Source of the DNA: Anseranas semipalmata
Lineage: Eukaryota; Chordata; Aves; Anseriformes; Anseranatidae
Direction of reading: 5' to 3'
NCBI GenBank assembly: GCA_013399115.1
Contig: VXAA01002187.1
Location: forward strand, 397,759 to 461,758
Length of the DNA: 64,000 nucleotides
The position numbers and the translations under genes are program-made. This document shows, piece after piece, positions 1-12,300 of the stretch (position 1 is the first letter of the stretch; every line of letters begins with the position of its first letter). The notes under the pieces were generated by a model that ran no database searches, was not told where the DNA came from, and worked only from the letters and a program-made list of their open reading frames with translations.

Positions 1-1330
1 TTCCAAAAGCGCTTAATAATTTTGAGTGCCTCACTTCTTGGCTATTCCACTGGAGAAATCTTGAGGCCTTATGTTCAGAGAATAAATGCTTGGCATTTCC
101 TGAAAATTATGTGTCCGTTAACATATTTCAAGTGGTGCATGAAGAAAGGGAGCTATTGAAAATCACAAGGCCAAGATGTTCTTTAGTGACTTAAAATGGT
201 CAGACAAAACATATTGTCATGCTGAGACAAAGCTCTTCAAGGATTTTGAACGTTTTTTTCTTTCTCTGAAAGAGAGATTAAATAACAGTATATCTGAAAT
301 CTTACACTGCACTTCAGTTGTGTCATGAAAGATGGAATTCCTATTTGATATTAATGGAGCAGGTGAAACGTGAAATGATATTTCTTTAATCTTTAATGAA
401 ATTTCTGGTTTTAGCATTTAGCTCGTCTGTTCAGTGACACAGAAGAGCTAATAATATCACTGTTTTTGAAGGATTTATTCACTACAGGCAGCCTGATTTT
501 CTGAATCTGTAGGAGACTGCTTAGGTGCTCCAATGATGCATGAAAATAATAATAAAAAAATCCTGTGTCCTTGAAGCCCAGTGAGCAGAGCTGGAAAGGT
601 ATAATTAAAAAAGAAAAAAATCTCCCAGTAAGCCACCACCCTGGAACAGGAGCACAGTAGTTTAGAAAATAACAGTTCTCCGGGAATTAACAGGAGCAAC
701 GGGTTCTCAGGAAATCTTCAAATGAGGATGCTCTATAGCTTGGATAAACACCTATACATTCAACATTAAAATATTGAAGGGTGCTCTCTGTAGCAAACTG
801 TTTCTTTGCTGAACTTTACTGATTTAAAATTGAATACTTGCTTTTGTAAAACCCCACAAGATGAGAAAGGTTACTAATGAAGCTGCAAAATTTGGGGGAG
901 AAACCAAACTTTTCTCGCGAGTGGTAGGATGTATAAACTAGAAAATACTGAGCATGACAGAAAGTTTTCTATCAGTGTGTCTGTTGATGCTTACCTCTTT
1001 ATTTCTCTCCAGGTCCTGGCTGCTTTTCCTTCACCAGACTGTTGTCCTGGGGCATGGCATCAGGAAATGTCACTTGGCTGAAGAGTGAGATGGAGCAGAA
1101 ACAAGAGGAGGTCCTGGGGGACCGTGGGGAAGCTCTCATGGCTGCGCAACCTGAGTGCTCACCATGAGCAGTGCGCAGGAGACAGGGAGCGACTGGAGCA
1201 AAGACAAACAGATACAACGCCCCATGTTTCCCCGAAATCCCTTCACAGACTCCTTCCAACCCCCACGCTCACTGATATACACCCAGTGTTCCCTCTCCAG
1301 CCCAGCATTTTTTGGGCCATGGTAGGCTAT
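1..1330. other. 3' flanking DNA, no recognised gene
   Basis: No exon or gene of known family was recognised. The first 1 kb is AT-rich. From about 1000 to 1330 the base composition is richer in G and C and short frames are open on both strands (the minus frame ends near 999; a plus frame starts with ATG at 1085). A pyrimidine tract followed by AG at about 1012 looks like a splice acceptor, but the frame after it soon closes and no domain is visible. I treat the open frames as chance. Confidence 0.5.
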
Positions 1331-1587
1331 ATAGAATCATAGAATCATAGAATCATAGAACGGCATAGGTTGAAAAGGACCTTAAAGATCATCTAGTTTC
1401 AACCCCCCTGCTCTGGGCAGGGTTGCCAACTACTAGAGCAGGCTGCCCAGCGCCACATCCAGCCTGGCCTTGAATGCCTCCAGGGATGGGGCATCCACAA
1501 CCTCTCTGGGCAACCTGTTCCAGTGCCTCACCACCCTCTGAGTGAAAAACTTCCTCCTAATATCCAACCTAAATCTCCCCTGTCTTA
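1331..1587 (-). mobile_element. CR1 LINE 3' fragment
   Basis: The plus strand begins with three copies of an 'agaatcat' unit, the reverse complement of the short tandem tail that ends avian CR1 elements. It continues with the familiar CR1 3' region (a 'tgaaaaggacctt' block, 'catctagtttcaacccccctg', 'gcatccacaacctctctgggcaacctg'). The element therefore lies on the minus strand and is 5'-truncated at about 1587. It is non-coding here and lies about 9.5 kb downstream of the GLRA4 stop codon. Confidence 0.93.
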
Positions 1588-1671
1588 TATGATCTTATAT
1601 GATCACTTAAAGTCATTCCTGCTTTGATTTTCCATTATTTCAACATAGACTTTCCTTTCTTTTTTTTTTTT

Positions 1672-1672
1672 N
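1672..1672. other. Ambiguous base after a T run
   Basis: A single n follows a T homopolymer, as expected where sequencing through the homopolymer failed. It has no biological meaning. Confidence 0.95.
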
Positions 1673-1697
1673 ATGACAGAACAGGGCAGTTTTTTTT

Positions 1698-1765
1698 GTT
1701 TGGTTGGTTGGTTGGTTGGTTGGGTTGGTTTGGTTTGGTTTGGTTTGGTTTTGGTTTGTTTGTGG
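1698..1765. repeat. GGTT to GGTTT microsatellite
   Basis: The tract starts as repeats of the 4-base unit GGTT and passes into the 5-base unit GGTTT, ending in TTTG-type units. It lies just downstream of a T run with an ambiguous base. A unit-length change within one array suggests slippage that expanded a variant unit. Confidence 0.9.
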
Positions 1766-4700
1766 GGAAAGGGGGAGGCTATCCTTAAAACTGAGGAACA
1801 TTGGAGGAGTGTCCAACAAATGCAGTTATACTTCCAAAAATCAGAGATGCTCTCCAGTACCCATTAAAGCTTGCTGGTAATGGAGCTAATATAAACCTTG
1901 GCCACTCTGCCAGCTGACTGTCTAATAATAGAAATACGCCTCTGACTGAGTAGCTGATACTGGGGATCTGCCAGGTGATTTCCATTAAAAAGAGCAGTTG
2001 GTGACAGAAGCCCAGTACAATATCATTGGTGGAGTCCTGCTTGTCTTCTTCAGAGCACCACTGGGATGACCAAGAGGAGGTCCATTCTCCATGCCCTGTT
2101 TTCAGTTCTCCTTTTGTTAGCACTTTCCTGACGTCTCTGCTCTTTTTGACTCCAAAGCCTGTTTCCCTTTGTTTCCAGTTATAGTATGTCTGCACACACA
2201 ACGCTGCAAACAAATTCACCCTTGCGCCAGCTTGCAGAAAGCCTCCAGAGCCAGTGTGGCCAAGCTGGGGAGCAGCGCTGTGTGCAGCTCAGTGCTGGTG
2301 GGTGGGTTTTCCTCTATCTGTCTTATTTTACAAAGGACCTAGCTCACTTCTTCCATCCAACCTGAAGGAAGAATCGCTTGTGACGCTGGGAGGCCAGCTA
2401 GTGAACCCATCAGGCTGTGGTGGCCTGAGATCAGATATACATGAGGTGGTCACAAAAGCCACCGGTGCATAGCCATGTGGCTGTTGAAACACAGTTTGAA
2501 AACACCAGTGTGAACACAAGGGCTCCAGCAACCTCTAAAAGGCAATTTGTCCAAGATACAATGAGAAGATACAAACACTTGTAATGTAGCCTCATCTTGA
2601 ACTACTCCAAGGACCAGCATTGTTTGTAGCTTAATCTAGATGCTCCTGGACATGTACATCACTGCAAGGCAAGACCCCCTGTGCCCCGTGCGAAGCCTGG
2701 GAAGTTGGGGTGGCTTTCCCAGGCATTGGTGCCACAGGGATCCTCCTCAGCCACAGCTGGGGCTTTTGGCACTTGTCTGTGTCATTGTGGCTCCTCTGCC
2801 AGTACAAGGTGCAGGGAGAGGTTGGAGAGATCTCTCGAGTCCTGTTAATTCACGTTTCCCTTCTGTTTCATTAATATCAGCTCAAATTTTAACTTGCAGA
2901 AAAGATGTATCTCAGTAGTACCCACAATCACATTTTCTGCTAGGCTCTTCAGATGTGACCCAGAAGCCTTATCAGAGTGCACAGGGCAGAGTGCCTGTTT
3001 AGCAAAACTCACCGCAGATATATCTGAGGGCTGCCATTTGCAGGATGTCTGAGCCATGCCTCGGCTATTTCAGATGACATATATATTTAATCCATGGCAG
3101 CACATTAGCAGATCAGACCTAGATTAATCAGACTGAAGGTAACTTTTGGACCTTTTCCACCACTAGGTCAGAGCTAAATAAGGTAGATTGTCATATGCCA
3201 CCATACAAGCAAGCACTGGGTAGCAGGTGAAGTTTTCAGGGACATCAGCCAAAGAGATACTGTAATAAGATTAAGGGAAGCAAAGTGAATGGTGTGTATG
3301 TGTGTATCTGCAAGTGTGTGCACAAATGTGATTTGAGCTTTTCAATTGCAGAAACCATTAATTTCCACTGAAATTTTCTCTGCTATTATGAGTGAATATG
3401 CAAATTTGCTTTATGCTAAAATATCCTCCTCTATTTCCTTAGTGTTATAAAATCAGTCCTGCCCACTGATATTAATACAGAAAGCTACAGCTAGAATAAC
3501 AACACAGCTGTTCTAAACCAAGGAAAACTCCTTAGTTTTGAGGCTTCATAATGCCTGGAATATAGTCAGCAAACACAGGGGAATTAGTTCCTTTAAAAAT
3601 GGAATAGGTCACATTTAGGATGTCTAAACATAAAATGTGACTGTGTGTATTAGTGCAACACTTCTCTGCAAATTAAAAACTGAGCTAATGTTAATAAATC
3701 AAGGGAAATATTAAAAAGCTCTTTAGCCTCTACCAGTGCCCCTTGGAAAAGACTCCTAAAGCACCATTCTACACACAGATTCTTCAACACCGTAAGGGCA
3801 AGAGGTGAAACCTCTCATTGCTGTAATTCAAAGAACCAAAGTCACTGGACTCCAAAGTGAAAAGCAAATGTGCTGTAACGGTGGATGGCTGAGATGCAGG
3901 CTGAGACGTTGCCTACAATGAAGCTTTCTAAAGGATTTTTCACTATCTACTTGTAATGGCTAGGATTACATCTGAGGTGAGTACAAAGGATTCTCTTGGT
4001 TTTTACTCGAGCTACTGTAAGAAAAAAAATGAAGAAAAAGATACCTTTGTTAGCTTTGCTCCTTTCATAGATTAGTGGAAGATTCTCATACCCTTCCAAG
4101 CAGAGAACATGTTTTCAGGGCCTGGTAACAATGAACGTGATATACATGATAGAGGAACCCAATTTTCCTGCAGCAGGCAGCTCTTTCAGCTCTTGCTTTT
4201 TTAAGCTAATGACTTGGTAGTAGCCCTTCTCCTCACCCCTCCTCTGAAAAGCATCTTTGGCAAGGCCTGTTAGGAGTTATGCTGACGATGTCTCATACTT
4301 CTCCCAGAGGATGAACCTCACTAGCTTATTATACGAAAAATACACTCACCCTCGTTTTCAAAAAGTTAATTAGCTCCTTACAGACATTTGTCCATGCTGT
4401 TCTTGTTGGTCTCCCCCAAAACCAGCAATGCACACCCTTCCTTCGCATTTCAAGCAATGGCTTAGAGGACATCTTTACCTATACAGTGGCAGTCTTCTTC
4501 CAGACTCTCAAGTCTCTTCATAACATTTCTGTCTGCCAATGAAGAGAGAGGAGGAGGTAGTGAAATAAATGACTAGAGCTCTCATTTTCTTAGTGGAAAT
4601 TCCTTCTAAAGACTTTCCAGCTCCACGTGCAACATTGCTATTTCTTCTTATTTGGAGCGTGTGTCCTATCAAGTGTTTTGCAGCAAGATCTTTATTTTTG

Positions 4701-6400
4701 TTAGCAGGATTGTACCCAGTAGACAAGAGTGAAAATATTCTGAAAATAAGTATGTTAGACTTGACTTTTCTTTGATGAGTTCTCCCCCTTCCTATTAGTC
4801 TGATCTGAAGTAGGTTCTGCTCCTGGCCCCAAAACTGCCCTGCTTTGTTGCCATTTCTTAACCACTTCCCATCCCTGGGGGTCCCATTTCACCCATTGCA
4901 CTTTACTGGCCTTGTTCATGGACCCTGTACTGAGATGGTATGTATATTTCCTGGCTCATCCCCCCATCTCCCTACTGCCAACTCCCTTGAGCTCCCTCTG
5001 TTCCTCTTGCACCATGTCGGTGCTCCCCAAATCCCTGGTTCTACTCTCCTGGCACCTGAGTCAGGAAAAGCCTTCACTGCTCCTGAAAGCTGATGAGCTG
5101 AAAAGATGCTGCTCAGGGTTCAATGCATGCTGGGCCAGCTGAGAAACACGCCTGCAGCAGCCCACAGTCAGCCTGGGCACTGCGCTGGCTGCTGTGGGGA
5201 CACATCCTCACCTGAAGGCTTCTGAGAATGCCAGTAGTACATTGGATTTAGTTTGTGTTGCTTGCATTGGTATCTCTCTTCTCTCTTTTTGGAGTAAAAG
5301 GAAAACAAGAAAGATGATTCCTGAGTGTTGCAGTGTCTCTCAAACTATTTCCATGGCCACAGCTGCATCCCCACTGAGCATCTGGGGGTGGGATAGGCTG
5401 AATGTGCTGGTAAAGTGATCTCTGAGCAGTCACCCACAACACGTTTAGCTTCAGGACATGCTGCAGGCTTCAGAAGGCCTTCTGGACAGCATATCCCAGG
5501 TCCCAGGTTTGGGCTCTCAGGGGTGTCAGGAGAGTCAGCCTTGTACACGTGGTCCTTGTCCCACACCAACCACTCATCGTGCATCCTCCCTCCTCTGCTC
5601 TCACCTCCCCACTCTGGAGACATGGGGTTCTGTGTAATGACCATCAAAGCTGTTTTTCAAGGGCATTTCCAGATTGCTCTGCCCCAGACAGAGTGCAAAG
5701 CAGACAAAGAGGATTTGCAACTCAGAGAAGGTAATTCTCCAGGACCCAAGGGGTAAAGATGGGACTGATCCTGTTGCAGTGATGTCAAGGTTAGCATTCT
5801 GAGTCACCTCAGGGGAAAATGGATTAGTGCCAAAGCTAAGGCAAAGCAGAAATTTGTGAAACCTTCAACCTATTTGTGTCAAAGAATTGTCACTAAGTGC
5901 TTTGAAGGAATGTGTTCCCCCTGTGGACCCTCAGGCACCTTGTAGTTTTTCAAAGACAGTGGAAAGAGGAGCAATACCACTGGCTGCCATCTTCCTAGCA
6001 TGGCACACATTGCCTGCTGTCCCCAGCAACAGGAACCCACTTTGCTAAAAGTCAGATTCAGATCTTCTAGTAAGCTGAAAAGACTGTTTTTTGAATCATA
6101 TATAGCTGTTCAGATGACTAGAGAGCACTTTGTATAATTTGTCCCAGTAAAAACATAGTGTTTAGCACAAGTAAAATGTTGTCAGGATACCAAGAATTCA
6201 CTTCTTTTTCATTAATACTGCCTCACAGGTTTTCTCCATAGCAAGAATATTAATTTAGCATGTTTGTTTCAGTAGGAGCTTACAGAATTGAATGTATGCA
6301 TTTCACAAAGTCAGTTTTCCTAATTATTATCTGAGATGCTTATTTTGACTGAAGTTTCTATTCCTCCTTAGAGGATACTGAAGAGAGCTAATCCACTCTG

Positions 6401-9400
6401 AATATTTTCCCTCCCAGATTATTTCTGCTGCTTAGCATGGAAATCTTATCCTTCATTAGGGACTGATCTGGAAGCTATTGAAGTCAGTGAAGCACTTTTT
6501 TTTTTTTTTCTGATTTCAGTGAGCACTGCATTGGAATTGGAAGCAAATTGTTTAGATGAGTTTGTCTGGAACTGGTGAAACTGCTCTTGTTCTGCAGCTT
6601 AGCCTTAAATGTGATGACATTTCATATTTTTCATGCAAAAGTAGGAAAAGTATCTTCAAATAGCATAAATATCTTCTTTTTCTCTCCCTGTCAAGCCAGA
6701 GAAGATTAATTTTTAAAGTAAAATCTGTAGAGGGCACTTATGGAGAAAGCGTGACTTTGCTCAGATTATTCTCCTAGGTTGGAATTCCTCCAGGCAGCCT
6801 TGGTTTTGGTTTTCTAGTTTTCCAAAACAACATAAGACGTGAACTTCTATGTCAAAAAGCATTAGAATAAATTACCTTGAAAGTCTGGATGAAGCTGTTA
6901 TTTTTCAAGATGCCATATTATAGACAATAAAAATGAATAGATTCATTAAAATATTTTCATACTACTTTGTGTAAGGCAAATCTCATCCCATTGCTTTTTT
7001 TTATTGTTGTTGTTGTTCCTTGCCATGTTCTAATTTTAAAGGAATAAAGATTACAATTACAAAGCTGTGCTTATACTCTTTATGCCCACACATTAAATTT
7101 ATTTATTTCCATATTTAGAAATACCTTTCTAAACATTGACATGTCAATATTTTACTGGGTCAGATCTTTTGAATATATTCATGAAATGTGACTTCCAGGT
7201 GATGCAGAGTCCTGTTGCTTAGACAAAGATACCAGTTCACCCAGTGAGAGGCCTCAGCAGGAAATGCTCATGCCTGCCATCTCAAAGATTAGTTCCAGAT
7301 TCCTCCAGAATATTTTCAGTAACATCAGCTATTTATGGCTGTAAGTTTTGGCTGCTGCTTCAACTTTGGTAAGCAGCTCCTGGGCCACCGATGTCAATAA
7401 CAGGTTTGAACAAATATGAAGGGCTGTAGCAGTTCAGCCTGGAGTAGCTAAATATAATTTTCCCTTCCGCTCTTTCCTATTGCTTCTTTCCTGCTGCATC
7501 TCATGCTGGGAAAGAAGTGAAGCAGGGCAAGAAAGTCAGAATGCCTGTGGAGGAGTGAGGTTGGCCTTTACACCTCACCTCTGCAGCAGAAGAAAAAAAA
7601 ATCTGTCCCCAGAGGCATCATATGTCCCTGGAGTTTCCCCCCAACAATTATGAGTTGTCAGTAACTCATGTGAGACTCCAAAAGCCTGTATTGTTATAAC
7701 ATCTATCATCTATGATTCAGAGCATCATAAGTGATGGCTCTGTAGCCTGAAAAAAATATAGAGAAAAAGAAACAAGTCAGAGGAACAAAAAGAGATCTTT
7801 CATCTCATATTGCACATTTTTGTCATTTTCTTCCTATTGCAATAAAGTTTTTCTTAAAGATCCTTTTTATTGATTTGGCTTCATCATAGTGCATGACAGT
7901 ATCTATCCAGTAAGAGACAACTAAACCTTTCTGTTCAAGTACTGAACCACTCAGGTCCAGCCAGTCACTACAGGATGCCAAAGACCTGACCTGATGCTAC
8001 ATCCTTTAAAGATGTGCTTAAAGCTTTTAAAGCTTTCTTGATAAATTAGAAGTCAGTATAATTGCTTTATAGCTAAAAGCAAGTAGTTTAAATGTCCTAG
8101 GGCTTCATTTTGTCTTACTAGCTAGAACTGAAACCTGCAGGTTTTCCAATACATCTGGATGCTCTTCAGAATTAATCCTGGGTCTCTTTCCTTCCATCCT
8201 GCTGTGTCTCTTACTTCACAAAGGCTATTTGTCTGGGACTTATTTTCTAAGCCATTCTTTTTTTTTCTTTTAAATTAGTGTCTTGAAATGAAACTGCTTT
8301 ACTATTTTATTTTACTGTTTCTCTGAGAGTGAAGTGACTGTGTTTTGAATCTTGCTTCTCTGGTAACTCTCCTGAGCATTCATTTAGGAAAGTCATGTCC
8401 TTCTGTAAGGTCTGTTACCCTTGCTATTTGACTTTTTATCTGTAAGCTGTTTGTCAGCAAGTACACATCTTTCTGGTGCCAGCCATGTTCTTTGAAGAAA
8501 GGTTCTTTGATACCAGCCTGGTATCAAACCCTCTCTGGGGGTGACCAGTCTCATGATCAGCATATCAAGAAATCTTCTGTATCATGTGGCCATTCCCAGC
8601 TGTCATGCTTGGTGGGCTTTGTTCATTTACATTCATTATTTATGTCCAAAATTTAGTCAGATATTTTCAAGATTTGTAACTAATAATAATAACTAATAAT
8701 AACTAGCCATAAATTCAGTCTGTCTTCGAAAGAGAGAGACCTGTAAGGATTCTGTGCAGAGATTGTGATTGGACCTAAGTTTTTATAAAAGGCAACAGTT
8801 GAGTAATCTTTCCATACATGCTGTCAACATAACTCAAACCTGATCAGCAGAATATGTTTTAACAAACTACTTAGTCAACTTCTATAGCCAAGCACTGCAA
8901 AGTGTGCAGGTGACTTTGCAATGTGGATGCTGGAGGCACACTGTCTTCGCCTTGAAAAGAGACCTGCAAACATCCATTAGAATAGTTTTGCAACCCTACT
9001 GCAATGGGCTGCAATGAGGGAGTGGGCTGCAGTGGGCAATACGTTAATAACACATTAATCCTGGCATTACACCTTAATTTAAAACAGAATTTCTGGAATG
9101 AGGGACTGGTAAAAGTCAGCTCTGACTGTTTATGTACCAGTGAAGGCTCCTAACTTTCCATACAAATTCAGCCGACAGCTGGGTATCTTCACTCCACCAG
9201 AGCTCATCAGACTAGGATTGCACTGGGGTTTTCTCAACTACATCATCCACTAATCAAATACTCTTCTATTGTAAAAATGAGTAAAAGCAAATCTTACACT
9301 ATAAAAATTACAAATATTATGGTAACTAAATTTGAGTCAAAAGCTTGTTTTGAAAAGCCTAATAGTTTGGACAGTCGTCTTGAGTTCTCCCTTTAACTTC

Positions 9401-11099
9401 TGGTTGACCCTTCTGGCACTGTCAATCACATCTGATCCAGTCTCAAAGAGATGAAGCAGACTATTGCCAATTCAGTCACAGAGGTAAGTAGCAAGAGAGT
9501 TTACAGAGCTGGGTGTGGAGAGATAACATATACTACTGGCTTTCTGCCATTAATGACATAACTGCTTGGGAATTAGCCTTGTCAAGATCTCTAGACTCCT
9601 TCCCTGGTCATGGTGGTGCACCAGGGTTGTACAGCTCGTGGAAGCCACCCAGGCTGGACTCAGATCTGCAGGACTTTTGGAATAAGTCACATCCCAGCTG
9701 CATTTCTGACATACTACTTGACATGCTCCCAGGGGTGGCAACATCCCTTTTACTGTAGAATAGCTAGCAAAATTTGGCGTGCTAGACCAGATCAGCAGAA
9801 GGTTGCTTTTCACTTTCTTTCTCTTGACAGAGCAGTACAACAGTGGAAGAGCTGGGCCTTGGTGTGAACAGCCCAGCTGCAAATTAAGAAAAGAGTGAAG
9901 GAAATGTTAGTAGCACATTTAGCTTTATTGAAATTGAACAAATACTTTTTTTTTTTTTTAATAAACCCTTTTACAGCAAGTGTAAAATTTTGATGTTTGA
10001 TTTATTTTATGTTACAGGTTGTCTTCTTCTGTGTAAGCAAAAATACCATCTTTTTTATTATTTTATTTTATTTTCTACTTTAAAACATGTAGCAAGGATT
10101 TGAATAACGCAGATCCGGCACCAAAAGGTAACAGGTTCTGAAAATCACAGTACAGTTTTAAAATTCTTAGGTTAATTAATGATATTTAAAATGATAGCCA
10201 CTTTGAGTAAAGATATAAATTAGAGGTCTGTAAACAAGTTGTGTTTACCTATAGAGCTATTGATCAAAGCTACAATGAGAGCAATAATAGAAACTCAATG
10301 CTAAACTGAGCTACGCCTTTGAGGAAACAAGTTCTTACTAAGTAGTGTGGTACAGGGTAGCACAACAGGTAAAATACAGTTTGGCACCTCAAGTTGCGTG
10401 TAAAATCAGCAGAAATAAAATGAATTAAGTGCACTGTCTTCCAACAAAAATAAACTGGGCAGTTTCACTGGTTTTGGAGTGTCAGCTATCAAATAAATCA
10501 CACAACACACAAGTTCAACCCCAAAATTACAATTCTAGTAAAGCAAGATAATATTAAAATGCACACCCACAAGGATAGTAAAGTATAAATCTGGTGGTTT
10601 TTTTTTTTTTTTTTCCTCCTCTTCCCTGTCAGTAGAAATAATTTACAACCCACAAAAGAAGGACTCCTTGGTGAAACCACTAACTACAGACATGGTCATG
10701 GAATGTAGCTCAGTAGACTTGTTTCAAATAGAAAGGCAACATTATCCTGAAAAAGTTTGGTCCTCTTATAACTCACTGTACTGTAGCCACCACAGTCTCT
10801 TGGTAGATGCATTAGGATGATTGGTTTTTTTTTTTCCGATTCTCTTATGTTTCAAACAATAATATCTTGGTGATAAAGTTGGGTATAATTTGGCCCCATT
10901 TACAGATGTCCTATCAATGCTGAATCTGGAAGAAGAACACTGAGAGTACATAAGGGGAACCCTTATTGACTGGTCTCAGGCATATGGTTTCATGCAATCA
11001 ACTTTTCCTTCTATAATTCTTTTTCTCTTTCATTTTCTCTTCAGAGTCCTGAGGGGAAAAAGAAACCCTTAATCCAAATGACAGAATGACATTTCACTG
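6401..11099. other. Gene-free DNA 3' of GLRA4
   Basis: No gene or dispersed repeat was recognised. T runs lie at 6498-6510, 9948-9959 and 10599-10614, and a TAA-type run at about 8684-8704. The 2-3 kb nearest the stop codon (11153) could include a long 3' untranslated region if the first poly(A) signal is not used, since other TTTATT/AATAAA-type words occur around 9925-10075. Nothing in the sequence decides this. Confidence 0.45.
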
Positions 11100-11105
11100 T
11101 TTATT
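11100..11105 (-). terminator. Candidate poly(A) signal of GLRA4
   Basis: The plus strand reads TTTATT, which is AATAAA on the minus strand, 48 bases beyond the GLRA4 stop codon. A T-rich stretch follows further downstream on the minus strand (about 11050-11070), as expected for a downstream element. A 3' untranslated region this short would be unusual for a neuronal receptor, and other AATAAA words occur further down, so this may be only one of several sites. Confidence 0.35.
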
Positions 11106-11152
11106 TACATGTGGATCACTTTGGCTGAGAAGTCCTGGCAAATCAGAGTTGC

Positions 11153-11431
11153 CTATTTCTTGTGAATGTCCTCATGCCGTATAATTTTATATGTAATCCA
11201 GTAAAAGATGTTGAAAATGAGGAAGGCGAGCGGGAATGCAGCACGGGATATTGTATCAATCCTTTTTGCACGGTCAACAAACTTCTTTTTGATGGAATCT
11301 GAATCCTTTGGTTGTGCCGGAGGTGGGTTAGGTGGAGCAGCTTTGACCGCTGTGCCATCTTTGACTTGGAGACAGTGACCCATGCCATAGCCACTGAAAT
11401 TGAATCGACTGTCACGAGCAACTTCATCTTC
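11153..11431 (-). CDS. GLRA4: Glycine receptor alpha-4 subunit, terminal exon (loop and TM4)
   Basis: Last coding exon of a strychnine-type glycine receptor alpha subunit, a pentameric ligand-gated chloride channel of the Cys-loop family in the neuronal plasma membrane. It encodes 92 residues plus stop and starts in phase 0 at [10 protein letters not shown] after a strong acceptor (pyrimidine tract, CCCAG). Residues 9-31 (start [18 protein letters not shown]) are the conserved loop block; 33-38 form a proline cluster; about 44-60 ([17 protein letters not shown]) are the helix before the membrane; about 61-82 ([20 protein letters not shown]) are TM4; the tail ends HEDIHKK. The '[18 protein letters not shown]' wording favours alpha-4 over alpha-1, -2 or -3 from my recollection of the family. 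The exon is intact, with no stop or frameshift. In humans GLRA4 is regarded as a pseudogene because of a stop near TM4. Earlier exons must supply the ligand-binding domain. Confidence 0.9.
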   Translation of the reverse strand, partial: EDEVARDSRFNFSGYGMGHCLQVKDGTAVKAAPPNPPPAQPKDSDSIKKKFVDRAKRIDTISRAAFPLAFLIFNIFYWITYKIIRHEDIHKK

Positions 11432-11851
11432 CTGGGAGATAAAGAAGACAAATAAGTGACACAATCACCTGTCTATCGAGCGTGCCATATACTTGAATAG
11501 TTGAGGTGCATCCCTCCAAAGCACCTAAGCAAATTAGCTGGTTAAGCTATGATACAAAAAACAGATTCAAAAGACAAGCGAGCAATTAAAACTCACATAA
11601 AAAGACATGGAAATTAGGTGACTGACAGTGTTTGTGAATCTGAGCCTTACTTTCCCTCTGACTAAACCAACTGAGCAACCAGCTGTATCCCAACCCCACA
11701 GGGAAGAGATCTGACTTCACAGATTACTCATCACTCTCCTTGGGCTTACGGTGGGGAGGAAACCTAGTCATGCTGGTAGCAGGGAGTCTGCTCTGGCCAT
11801 GTTGATTTAAATGACCCAGGGATCCAGGGGCCCAAGATCATTGTAAAGAAT

Positions 11852-12300
11852 ACAGAATCACAGAATGATTGAGGTTGGAAGGGACCTCTTGAGATCATCT
11901 AGTCCAACCCCCCTGCTGAGCAGGACCACCCAGAGCACGTTGCACAGGATCACATCCAGGTGGGTTTTGAATATCTCCAGAGAAGGAGACTTCACAGCCT
12001 CTCAGGGCAACCTGTGCCAGTGCTCTGTCACCCTCACATTAAAGAAGTGTTTTCTCACATTCAGCCGGAACTTCCCGTGTTTCAGTTTGTGCCCATTGCT
12101 TCTTGTCCTGTCACTGGGCACCACTGAAAAGAGTCCGGCCCCATCCTCTTGACCCCCTCCCTTCAGATATTTGTACACATTGATAAGATCCCCTCTCAGT
12201 CTTCTCTTCTCCACGCTAAAGAGGCCCAGCTCTCTCAGCCTCTCCTCCCTCGTATAAGAGATGCCCCAGTCCCCTCATCATCTTCGTAGCCCTTGGCTCA
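11852..12300 (-). mobile_element. CR1 LINE 3' fragment with ORF2 end
   Basis: The plus strand opens with 'cagaatcacagaatgattgag', the reverse complement of a CR1 3' end, and continues through the full CR1 3' region. On the minus strand it still encodes the end of CR1 ORF2 (listed separately). The element is 5'-truncated at about 12300. It inserted in the last GLRA4 intron, about 420 bases upstream of the terminal exon, in the same orientation as the gene. Confidence 0.95.
12002..12214 (-). pseudogene. CR1 ORF2 C-terminal remnant
   Basis: The frame starts [19 protein letters not shown] and continues through [17 protein letters not shown] to TEHWHRLP, the well-known C-terminal wording of avian CR1 reverse transcriptase ORF2. 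It covers about 70 codons and then meets a stop where intact elements continue for some tens of residues. The endonuclease and polymerase domains are absent because of 5' truncation, so it is a dead remnant. Confidence 0.93.

Larger units (their letters stand above)
1588..6400. other. Gene-free AT-rich flank with one simple repeat
   Basis: No exon was recognised. The only structured stretch is the GGTT/GGTTT tract at about 1698-1765, listed separately. A short TG-rich run lies at 3292-3325. Open frames are under about 150 codons, mostly lack an ATG start, and show no domain, so I do not call genes. Confidence 0.5.

Noticed and set aside
11432..11464. Possible alternative acceptor adding residues to the loop, as in the alpha-1 insert variant
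   Set aside because: No AG occurs in the 24 bases before the used acceptor, so the insert form is not available here.
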